In this document: piece after piece, positions 43,101 to 55,100 of the stretch | How positions within the stretch are numbered: position 1 is the stretch's first letter | How the letters are laid out: every line of letters begins with the position of its first letter | Assembly: GCA_017403885.1 (NCBI GenBank) | Contig: JAFRDM010000040.1 | Span: 1 to 57,053, forward strand | DNA from: Oscillospiraceae bacterium | Lineage (GTDB): Bacteria > Bacillota > Clostridia > Oscillospirales > Oscillospiraceae | Length of the DNA: 57,053 bases | Direction of reading: 5' to 3' | Notes under the pieces: generated by a model | The model's database searches: none | Told to the model about the DNA's origin: nothing | The model's input: only the letters and a program-made list of their open reading frames with translations | Position numbers and translations under genes: made by a program

Positions 43101-46100
43101 AGCGTTCCGTCGCCGTTGTCCGTCACCGTGACGGAGAAGTCGACGGGATCCTGTGCGTAGGTGACGCCATCGATCGGATTGGTCTCGGGCTTGATCTCCT
43201 TGACGCGGTAGTACCAGACCTTGACGTCGTTGCGGTCGGTCTCACCGGCCGGGATCTCCTTGTGCAGGTAGTACTTGATCTCGGGGAAGCTGAAGTTGCC
43301 GTTGCCGTCGTTGGTGACGGTAAAGGCGTCGCCCAGCGGGATCTCGGTCTCGCCGTCGAGCCGGACAAGCTGGAAGGTGAACTGCATGTCGCCGAGCGGC
43401 TTGCCGACCATTTCCTTCTTACCGGAGATCACGATGCCGCCCTCAGCCTTGTAGGTGTTGGTCACCGTGCTGGCGTAAACCGTGTTGTTCTCGGCGATCG
43501 TGCCGTTGTCGGGCTGGATGCTGACCAGCGACCAGCCGTTGGCGTTCGCCGGGACCTCACTGATCGTGTAGCTCGCGCCCTTGGGCAGGCCATAGATCAT
43601 CCAGGTCTCATCCTTCTGGATGGTGAAGGTGGCCTCACCATTGCTGTCGAAGGTGATATCCTGCAGGCTGCCAACCGGCGTCGGGACCGTCCGCTGCAGC
43701 TTGAAGGTGCCGGTGACAGGCACGGTCTGATCGCCCTCGCCGGGTTTCTCCAGCTTGACCTTGATCGTGAAGGTCTTTTCGGTGGCGAACTCGTCGTCCT
43801 TCTCAACCACCTTGGAGATCTTCAGCACCCCGTTGACCGTGTTGACCACGATGTAGCTGTTGGACGTGGTACCGTTCTGCACCTCGAAGGTGTAGTACGG
43901 GATCTCAGACTCGTCGACGGTGTAATTGATCTCCGTTGCGGTGATCGTACCGGTGGAGTCGATCGTGTAGCTGTACTTGATGAGACCCGTGAAGCTCCAC
44001 TTCCAGCTGTTGGTGTAGGAAGCGGTCGTGGTCTGGATGGGATCGAGGTTTTCGGTCGCGGTCTTGTTCTTGTACAGACGGATCGTGACCTGCTGGTCCT
44101 CGGGACGGAGGACGCTGCCGATATCGTCGTTCTCGACCCACTGCTTCTCACCGTCGACACTGATCCGCTGGATCTTGTTGAGGATGGTGTAGCCCTGGTA
44201 ATTCGGGTCGTCGCTGGCTACGAGCATACCGGTCTGCTCCGGGTCGGTGTCGGGAAGCAGCGCGTCGCCGCTCTCCGCCGTGATCGTCACGGTGTTGTCG
44301 TGGTTGACCACGACTTTGTAAATGGTTTCGTTGCTCCAGAAGATCGTGTTGTCGCCGAGGCTGATTTCCTTCATGTAGTAGGTGCCGTAAGGAATCTCCT
44401 CAAACTCGACCTTGCCGGTAACGTCAGACTCGGCAATAACATTGCTGCCGTTCTGCTGGAAGGGAACCAGATTCGCGTTGGTGAGCGCGCTGCCTTCGGG
44501 GAGCGTGAAGAGAGCGAACTTGATGCCCTTGAGCGGAGCTCTCGTCTCGGAGCCGTCTTCCGCATACTGTTCGCCGACCTTCTGGAAGGAGAAGCCGGTG
44601 CCGCTCGGGTTCGCGACGGTGACGGACATCGTGTTGTTCGCAATGCCTCTCTGCGTATGCGGGAGCTTCACGCGGAAGGTGAATTCGGTTGCGGAGGCCG
44701 TGAGGACACTGTACTCCGCATAACCAGACTGGTAGCCGTCGTTGTCATCTCCGCCGGTGAGCGCATCGCGGCCGATCAGGTCGGTCTGGTTCTGCGTGTC
44801 GGTGGTCAGCGTCGCGCCGGCAATGCTGTACTGATCCGGCGTATAGGTCTCTTTGACCACATACTCCTTCCACCAGTTCAGTCCGGTGATCGTGATCTTA
44901 CCTTCGCTGTTCGTGACAAGCTCGGTCACGCCCGTCGCGCCGCCTTCGTAGGCGTACACGCCGTCGGAAACCTTGGTGAACTTCAGCGCGTTGCCGCTTG
45001 CGGCAGTTCCGGCGAATTCATCGAAGGGACCGTAGATCGAGAACTTGGCGTCCTGGATCGGCAGGCTCGTGTCCTTCTCGACCTTGTTGATCACCAGCGA
45101 ACGCACCATTCTGAAGCCGATGTCCTTGGTCTGATCGATGACCGCGGCATACGGGATGAAGAAGGGCTTCATGACGAAGCTGGTGTCGCTTCCGTTGTCA
45201 GAGAGGAAGTTGTTGTCGCGGAAGCTGACGGAGCCGGTCGTAAGGGTGCCGGGATCTTCGGAGTGGAAGTAGTTGGGGCTCTTGTTGCCCGTCAGCTTGA
45301 AGACATTGGCAAGGCTGGCATTCTTGAACTCAGCCTTCAGGTGGTAGTTGTACGGATCCTGTCCGGACAGGGCGTTGACGTTCAGCTGGTCGCCGTTGTA
45401 GAGCGGCGAGCTTTCGACGCGCGCTGCGCCGAGGCCGCCCTTCGTCACGCCGTTGGCATCCTGATACGAACCGAATCTGAAGTGCTGGATCGACTCGGCG
45501 CCGCTGTGCTGCGACATCGCGCCGGTGTCGTCCGTACGCACGCCGATGCTGTTCTCGGGGCTGCGGTCGTCGAAGATGCTGAACTTGACGTTGCTGTTCT
45601 CCGGGGTTCCGTCGAGGCCGACGAGCTCCTGGATGACCTTATACTTCTCGTACGGACGGCGGTTGCCGCTCGCCAGCTGCAGGTCGGTCCAATCCTCGTC
45701 GATCCACACGTCGCCCTGGATCTCGACCGGCTTGTCCATCAGCGTGACGGAAACCGGGTTGGAGCGCATGAACATGGGTCTGCCGAGGTAGTAATAATTG
45801 CTGTAGAAGTCGTTGTTGGCGTTCAGGAACGCGACCTGATCGAAGACCTCGTTGCTCTCGATGTTCACGACCTCGGATTCGTAGGTCACGATCAGGGTGT
45901 GGTGCTTCTGGATCTGGTAATCCGGATCGAACACCATGACGAACGCGTAGACGGTAGACAGGTCGGACGGCTTGGTCGTCGTCCAGCCGTTGGCCTCCGT
46001 CAGCTGCGTGGTGTCGGAGGTGGCGTTGATGACGGCCGTTCTCGCCGAGGCCGTGTCGACCGTGTAGTAGTACACGGTGTAGTCGCTTGCGGGGACTTCG

Positions 46101-49100
46101 TCCGTCTCCTGGTTGTTGTAGACCAGGATGATGTGATCGAAGATCGTCTCCCACTTGGAGTTCTTGTAGACGTCGCCGAAGTCGCCGGGCTTGGAGATCA
46201 CGTCGCCGATGACGATGTGATCGATGTAGTCCTGCTGCGAGAAGCCGTTGGTGACGGCGAGCATCCACTTGACCCAGCCGTGGGTGGGCGCGGGCGTGGC
46301 CGCCAAGTTGGTACGGGTGCTGGTGCCGAGACCGTCATGGTAGCCGGCATCCTGGTCGCCGTAGACCTGCTTCTTCAGCGTAACGGTGGTCATGTTGCCG
46401 ACCGAGACTTTCTTGGAGGCGCTCACCCATCCGTAGTAATCGGTGGAATACGGATCGAGAGCGGCATCCAGGGCGCCTTCCCTTGCGACGGCGGTGCCCT
46501 GACGCTCGATCGCCTCATCGGAGAGCTTGTCGCCGAGCTGGCCGGAGTCGTCCGTAAAGGTCAGGCCGCGCGGGTTGTCCGTGGTGAAGTAGCGGTCGGT
46601 CGAGGTGGAGGACAGATATACGTCGTTCTGCAGCTCGGAGCCGGAGAAGTAGGTCGCCGTGATCTTCACTCTGGCCGTGTAGCTGAGCGTGACCGTGGAG
46701 TGCGGCTTCAGCGTGCCGTCCAGGTAGAAGATGACTGCGGTTTCAGGCTCGGAAACCGGCTCGTCGTTGTGGAAAATGATGCTGGGATTGCCCTGGACCG
46801 TGACAGGCTCGGGATTCAGATCGAAGGTCTCGGCCTGCGCGCTGCCGGTGCCGACGCTCGCGGAATTCGCGACGTAATCCACGCCGGTGGGCAGAATGTC
46901 GAGCAGGACGGGATAATCGAAGTCATAGTCGCTGACGTTCTTGATCTCGAGCGTGTAGGTGATGTCCGCGTACTCCTGGGAGCCGAACTGCACCGTCATG
47001 GTGCTGGCGTTCTTTTCGACCATGACCTTGGGCAGCTTGATGGGATCCACGATGACGGAGGCCGAAGCATTGGGCTTGACGGTCACGGGCGTGGTCCCGG
47101 AGCCGTCGTCGCTCCACTTCGGGTACTTCAGCACCGTCTTGGCGGCGTTGTTGATCTTCGTGATCGGCGTCACGCCGTTCTTGAAGGTGCCGTTGGCCTG
47201 CTGCGTGACGGTGGCGTAGACTCTGGTGGTCTGGGCGCGGAAGACCTCGCCCAGGGAGTAGCGGTCATGGAAGCCCGTGCCTTCCGCAGTCTTGTTGATG
47301 ACCTGCTGGCTGTAGTAGGTGATCTTGAAGCTGCGGGCGTTCTGCGGGATCTGCGAGGCCTGGACCGTGTAGCCGGACTCGACGTTGTTGATCACCACGT
47401 CGCGGCCGCTGATCTTCATGGCCTCGATCTGCTCGTCGGTCATGTCGGCCGTGATGAGGCCCGTATAGAAGCTCACCTTCGCGCTGATCGTAGCCGTGAA
47501 GTTCTCGCCGAAGAGATCCACGTTCTGGCTGGCTCCGCCGACGTCGATCTGCGTGAACTTGTAGACCAGATCCAGGCCGTCCACGTCACAGGTCAGACCG
47601 TTCTCGTAAACCTCGAAGGTCTCGAGCATCTGGTTCTTGCCGGTGACGGTGGGCTTGATGTCGAAGACCACCTTTCGGTCGCCGGTCATCAGCGATTCGA
47701 CATGGCCGTCGCGGATGTCGTTCGTCACGTCGCCGGCCTGGCCGTTGACCGCAGACTTCGTCAGCGTGACAGTGGCGTTGCCGTAGACGTTCTTCAGCTG
47801 CCAGACAAGGCTGTCGGGATTGGCCGGGACCACGACGAACCACTCGACGCGCGGGTCGTCCTTGCGCAGCGTGTTGTATTCGCCGCCGGACTTTTTGCCC
47901 ACCTTGGTCTCGACGATCAGGTAGGACTTGTCCGGATTCCAGCGCTTGGTCACGGTATCGGTGGTCCACAGACCGTAGGTACCGTTGGCCAGGTTGTTGT
48001 CAATGGTGTCCGCCTTGCCGGTGAGCAGGTAGGGATGATGCTCGGTATCGGCGATGAAGGCCTCGACCTGAGCGGCGGTGGCGGCAGTCGTCAGCTCGCC
48101 GTTCGGGATCTCGTAGATGGCGTAGTTCGCCGTGGCCTTGACCGCGCTGTTGTCCTCGTTGCCCTGATAGCCGCCGACGTCGATCTTTTCGATGCGCGGC
48201 GTGACGTACTTCTCGTTGTAGACCTTGATCGTCACGTCGTCGGTGCTGGCGCCGAGGTCGTAGCGGAGGACGGGCTGGCCGTAGAGCATGACGGTCGCGC
48301 CGTCAACCTTCAGCTCCACGCCGTGCAGCTCGGTCTCGCCCTGCCAGACGCTGTCGATGCCGGAGTACTTGTCCAGTCTGTAGTTGGTCTCGGCGATGGC
48401 GTAGACCACACCCGGAACGGTCAGGAAGCTGATCTGGGCTTCCACGCCCTCGGTGTTCTTGATGGACTTGGTCTCGACGGCCTCCCAGGTCATGCCGGTA
48501 GACTCGTCGCCGGTCAGGCGGTAGAGGGTGAAGGCCGCATCGTCGTCCCCGGCTCTGCTGTAGTTGGTACCATACGCACTATCATATTTAATAATGTTGA
48601 TATGGTTGCCCTTGCTGTTGACGAGAGAGGTGCTGGCCGTGACCTTGTTGTTCTCCTTGGAGAGCTGGACCTCGATATAGGAGGTGGTATCCAGGATGAA
48701 GTCGGCAGGCGCCTTCGTCTCGTAGATGCGGTAGGTGGTGTTCTCGACGGAGTGCAGCGGGAAGTAGAAGCTGTAATAGCCGGGATGGGCCGGATCTTCC
48801 GTCAGCACGGCCTCATCGATCTTGACCCACTGGCCGTTCTCTTCGTAGCAGATCTTGAATTCGGCGCCGCTCATGGCGGTACTGGGCTGCGGAGGATTGT
48901 AGGTCTTATCCAGCTTCAGGAAGTCGACCTGGCCGTAGATCCATTCGTTGGTCGCGTTGACCTTCAGCTTGCAGTAGTTCGCGTTCGAGCTGTTCGAGCC
49001 GACCTGCTCGGAGTCGACGGAATTGATTCTGAACTTGTAGCGTCCGTTCGACAGACGCGTGAGCGTGACGCCGTCAAACTCGATCGTGCCGAGCGTGAAG

Positions 49101-52100
49101 TTGGCCGAAACAGGCGAGTTGATGACTTCTTCGAGATAGTAGTCCTGCCCGACCACGAACCACTGGGCTTTGTTGGTGTTGCCGGAGGTGGTCTGCTTGA
49201 ACGTGATATCCATCACGTTGTTGGCGTTATTCTGCCTCGTCTCGTTGGTGATCGTGACCGAGGCAAACTTGGTCGTCGTGGTCTGAGACGAGTAGACGTT
49301 GAAGGTGACGGACCAGGCCTCGGTACTCGGCAGATCGCCGATCATGCTGGTGGCGATCGTCTTGGTCGCTCTGAGCTTGACCTTCGGGCGGTTCTCGGCG
49401 GTCACGCCTACCGTCTGGCCGTTGGTGCTGGCGGCGTATAGCGTCGTGATCTCGCGGGTATCGCCCTCGACGTTGGGCAGATAGTTCTTGACGGTGGCCT
49501 TTTTGAGGCTGTCGGGGGCGTTGACCGTGACGGGCAGACCGCCGGTGACGACCACCGTGTAGAAGATATTGCGGTTGTTCGAATCCTTGATGATGCTGTA
49601 ATTGGTGGGCGCAGTGGTCTCGTAGAAGACGTAGATGCCGGGCTTGAGGTTCTTGAGCGAGATCACGCCCTGTCCTGCCGTGCCGCCGCTCGCATTCGTG
49701 ACCGTATCAGTGACTAAACCGTTCGTGTCAGGTGTTCCTTCCGCGAAGGTGTAGATCCTGCCGGTGTTATACTGGTACGTGCTGCTTGAGACGTACCTGT
49801 AATAGCCGGCGCCGGTCATCGCGGTGGTCACGTTGCTGGTGCTCGTCGCCGTATACGCCGCATCGGGGATGCTGACGGTTACTTCGTTGCTCGCGGCGCT
49901 GAAGTCCACGGTGAAGGGCTTGTAGTAGAGGGCGAAGGTGGCGGCGGTGTTGATTTTGTTCCCGGTCAGCTCGTCGATCTTCGTGAGCGTGACGTCCGTC
50001 ATCTTCGGGTTCTTGACCGTCAGCTCAAGCGAAGCCTTGCCGGTGAGGATGTTGGGCTTGCCCTCGCCGGTGGCCGGGTTGATCGAGATGACCGACTCTT
50101 CGTCCGTGCCTTCGACGTTAGCGGTGGAAGCGGACCAGGTGTAGCCGACCGTCGTGCCGTCAACAAGCGCGCCCAGGCCGTAGACCGACTGCAGATACTC
50201 CTTCAGATAGGCTCTGGAGTATCCGGCCTTGGACTCGACCAGCGTATAGGTGCCGGAGTCGATGAGCGTGCTGCCGGCGGTGTTGGTGAAGACGTAGGTG
50301 CCGGGATTCTCCCCGCTCTCCACTCCGGTGTACATCACCGTGTTGCCCTGCTTGAGCTGGAAGGTGACACCGGTCAGCGGAGTACCGGAGAAGTCCGTCT
50401 TATGGATGGTGAAGTCAATCTTCTTGGGGTTGTAGATGCTGAGGTGGAGCGTGGCCTTGGTCACGGTGAAGACCCTGTTGCGCCCGGCGGGATAGGCCAT
50501 CTCATACGCGGTGTTCTCGTTGAGATTGTCCTCCCAGATCTGATAGGTGCCCTCGGGCAGGCCGTCCGGGAACTGGAAGGTTCCGTCGGGAAGGGTCGTG
50601 AACTTGGCTTCGGCGATCTCGCCGGGGATGTTCTCCCGGTAATCCCAGTAATCCCAGCCGCCGTTGTCGTTCTTCTTCTGGATGACCATGGTGACGTTGC
50701 CGAGGCTGACGCGGTTGATCGCAGACTGGCTGAGCGTATCCAGATGTGCAGCCGTGGAATTCTGTCCAAGAGTATCCTTCGTCGGGGTGTAGCCGTACTT
50801 GTGGACCGTGACCATGGTGTTGTGCATCGGGTAGTCGACGATACGCACGAAGCTGGGCTCTTCCTTGTAGAGCAGGCCCGTGTAGTACGAGTCGGAGGTG
50901 TAGGCAGAATTGACGCGCGCGGTGGTCTGGCTGCCCTGATCCGTCAGAAGGATCTCATGGTAATTGGGATCCGTGGTGTTGGGGACCTTGTTTCTGACGT
51001 AGTAGGCGTCGTTGAACACCCAGGAGGCGCCGGACGAACTGCCCACGCGGGCGTTGAGGAAGCACAGCCACATCGGATACCAGCTGTTGTCATAGCCGTA
51101 GCCGTCGGGAGCCCAGGTCTCCTTGATGTAGACCAGGACCTTGTAGCCGGTGCGGGTGACCGCGTTCTCGCCTTCGCCGACCGTGTATTCGAAAGTCACG
51201 GGCGTAATGTTGTCGGCGATCGTCTCTTCTGTCTCGTAGTCGTAGATGTCGCAGGTTCCGTCGTCGTTGAACGACAGCAGATAGGTGCCGGTCTGGGCGA
51301 CCGAGGGCCTGATGTCGTTGGGATCGGAACTGCTGCCGCCCGAGTAGTTGGCGTCGAGGCCGACCGTCAGATTGGCCATGACGGCGCCGGTCGGGCTGCC
51401 GACACGGATCTCGAACTGGGCGCCGGGCAGAGGCTGATAATCGTTGGTCAGCTGTCCCGTGGTCTCGTTGTAGCTGTCGCGCCACTTGGCGATACGGATG
51501 CTGGCAAGATAGATGACGCCGCCGCCGTCGCCGGACGGCCTGGTGTTCATGATATCGTCATGCTTGACCTTATCCATCTCGTAGGTGTTGTCTCTCGGCG
51601 AGTAGCCGGGGACAGTGACCGTAAAGTCGGTGCCCAAGGCATGGAAGAAGGTGTACTTGAAGCTGGGCACCATGATGCCGCCGTTCGGGCCGGCGTTCTT
51701 CTCCACCAGCAGGTAGATGTAGCGCTCGTTGATGTCCGAGTCGGCGTCGGTGAGGAATTCGCCCTCCATACGCTCGCCGTCCCAGGTATACAGGGTGCCG
51801 CTGGAGTAGACGCCGAGCGACTTCCAGTTATGGAGCTCGTCGTCCGCGGGGTAATTCCAGCCGGTCTCTTTGAAGTTGACCGTGTCCACGCCCTCGGGCA
51901 GAACGATGCGCCAGAGCTCGAACACCGCGTTGTCCAGCGGGGAGTCGCCCTCGCTGGCATTCGGAGTCGCCGTTCCGGGCAGATCCATATAAGGATACTT
52001 ACCGGTCACGGGATCCTTGGTGGCGTCGATCCACTTCTTGATGTGGAACTGGACCCAGTGGTTGGAGTTGATGACATCGCCCAGATCGAAGAGCGTCTGA

Positions 52101-55100
52101 GGCTTGTTGTCCGTATCGGTCCCGGTCCCGCTGCCGCTGCCGCTGCCGGAGTTGGAGACGGCAATCTCCTCCGCCGTGATCACAAGGGCGTTGTAATTGC
52201 CGATCTGGGAATTGGGGAAGGTGGTGCAGCCGGCGCCGCCTTCGGGATAATCCTTGAAGGAGCCGTCCTTCCACGGGAACATGTTGTCATGGCCGGAGGC
52301 AAGCTCGACGAGGGCGTAGTCCTTGCCGCGCTCGAGATGCTGGAACTCCACAAGGCCGTTCGTGTCGCTCGTCTTCGGGTTTTGCAGGCCTTCCTTCTGG
52401 ACCAGGACCCAGTTGTCCCCTTCCCTGACGAAGAGACCGATGGTGGCGCCCTCAACGGCGGGCGGGGTCGTCCAGCCGGCCTGCCAGGCGTTGCGGAAGA
52501 CCTTGCGCGCCTTAAGGTCGACGCGGGTGGCGTTCTCGACCTTGAGCGGGTTGCCCTGCTTGTCCTTGTCGGTCACGTTGCTGCCGGTCGTGTTCAGGGT
52601 AAGCTCCGCCGTCTGACCGTCGGAGACCTTGTAGTAGGTCGTGGCTGCGGTGCCGGTCAGCGTTTCGGTAACGGTATAGGTGATATAGTCCCCCTGCGCG
52701 TCCTTCACGGGCAGATTCTCAAAGGTGACGGTGCCGTCCGCGCCGGTGTTCAGCGTGGTGGATTCCGCGCCGTTCACGCCCGGGGTGATGGTGATGGGGA
52801 AGCTGACGGACTTGGAGATCTCGCCGTCGAGATACTTGGTGACCTTCAGCTTGGCCCTGTTGGGGATGTTCTTGAAGGTGAAGGTCGCGTAGTTGTAGTT
52901 GGGCGAATTCTCCGCGCGCGGCGCCGAGGGCTGGTTATTGCTCGTCGTCACCGGATAGAAGGTGAGCGTCCGCCCGTTGTAGCGACCGCCGACCACCTGA
53001 CCCTGGACGTAAGCGCTGTCCATCTGATGATAGAGGTCGTAGTTGGTGTTGGGATCCAGATAGTCATCGGACGGCTTCTGGACCTCGGCGAAGTAATAGG
53101 TCGTGCCCGTCGGGAAATACATGTCGCTGACCATGGTGTTCGTCGCGTCGAGGACGTACTGGTCGCCAGCGTTCGGGTAAGGCACGTATTTTCCGTCCGC
53201 GTTTTTGGTGAACGCGGCAAACTTGGCGTTGCTGATATGGGTGCCGGTCGCGGCGCTGCTGACCTTCTTGATCGCGACCCGAGGATCATACTGGTTCAGG
53301 CACGTGATGTGATACACATAGGCGCTGCCGTCCTCGCTGATCACCGGGTTTCTGAGGTCGATCACGCCCACGGTCGTGGCCACGTCGCCGGTCACGCGGT
53401 TGCTCGCGTTCTGATACTCGCTCGCGCTCAGGGCGGCGTTGCCCAAAGCCTTGAAGTGCGTATTGTCGGGAACCTTGGTCTCTTTGAAGTAATAGATCTG
53501 GCCCGGCTTGAGATAGAACAGCGTGCCGCCGGATACCACCGAAACGCCGCTCAGATCAGCATCCTTCGCGATGTCGTAGGTGACGTTTCCGCCGCTGTTC
53601 GAGGTGTGGGCGACCTTGGCGTTCTTGGCGACATGGGTGCATTCCGGATCGGTGTAGACCGTGATCTCGGCGCCGGGGATGACCGAAGCGGGTCTGTTCC
53701 AGTCGCGCTTCCAGGCCCTGACCAGGACCACCTGTTCGTAGTTCTTCAGCAGCGTGCTGAAGGTGACCTGGTCGGAGCTGTTGCCAGTAGTGGGAATAAC
53801 GTAATAGGTCTTAGTCGTGCCGGCGGGATATTCGACGTCCTTGGTCGTCAGACCGGAACCGTCGGAATAGCCGGTCACCTCGGCCTCATCGAGGAGATAG
53901 GTGATCTTTCTGCCGTTCTCGTCCCATGTACGCAGACCTTCCCAGGTCGCGGTTTTGAGCGTGCCGCTCGTCTCGCTGCCGACGGGCTTGGCCCCGCCGG
54001 TGACCGGCGTCATGGTGTAATGGGTTTCGCCGTTCTCCACGTACTCCACATACTGGTAGAGCGTGACGTCGACCGTCTTGCCGGTCACGTAGTTCCAGTC
54101 GTTGTTGGAGGTGCCGTTGTTGTCGTAGAAGTTCTTGTTGACAGTGACCTTGATGTACTGGCGGTTGTAGAGGGATACCGCCTTGTCGGTCGCCGCGCCG
54201 TTCGAATCGACCAGCTGGATGGGATCGGTGTAGACCTTCTGGCCGGCTTCCTTGTTGCTGAGAGGATCATAATAGCCGGTGGGGATCGTCTCTTCGAAGC
54301 GGTACCAGTAGGTCTGCGGGTCCGCGCCGTCGGTGAAGGCGGGGAGCAGGGCCTGGATCTGGCCGTTGACGTTCACGGAGCTGTCAACGTCGGCCACAGT
54401 TTCCCAGTTAGTCGCATTCGGGTCAAGGCTGCGCTGCAGCACGAAGGTGCCGGGGAAGTCATAGGTCGCGGCAGCGGCCGGTTTGGCGTTGCTGCCTTCC
54501 GCGGTGCCGACGTACTTGGTCAGCGTCAGCGTGGCGTTCAGGCGCTTGTCGTGGATGTCCTTCTTCAGCTGCAGAGTGCCGTCCGTGATATCGTCGGGCA
54601 GGTTGATCGTCCAGGGGCTGTCGTCGGAGACCGCGAAGTTGGTGGGCGCGTGCGTCTCTTTCAGAACATAGGTGCCCTGCGGCAGACGCTCGAAGAAGGC
54701 GAAGCCGGCATCGGTAGACGTGTCGCTGCCGACAAGCTTCTCGGTCGCACCGTCTTTGAAGTAGAGTTCAAATGTGGCGCCGCCGACCGTCTGGTTGCCG
54801 TCGTCGTACTTGGTGATCTTGATGGAGTAGACAGTTTCCTGGTTCTTCATGTTGACCGCCCAGGTACTGTCCGCGGCGGGTGTGTAGTTCGTCATGGCCG
54901 CGAGCTCTGCCGCGGAATTGTACTGGGTCATGACGAGCTGCTGCTTCGGCGTAAGATTCTCCGTCACGGTATAGGGGATGCCCGGAACGAGGAGGTAATC
55001 CTTGTGCGTCTTGATCGTGTAGCTGGCCGCACCGGTCATGTCGTTGCCGTTGTCATCCTTCGCGATCTTGAAGCCGGTCGTCTCGTCCGGCTCGTAGACC

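Noticed and set aside
35777-49441. Open frame of 4554 codons on the plus strand, antisense to the giant adhesin and the TasA-like genes
   Set aside because: It mirrors the GC-rich codon bias of the real minus-strand genes, has no domain signature, and crosses several real gene boundaries. A by-product of skewed third-base GC, like the plus-strand frames at 50402-56557 and 982-5037.
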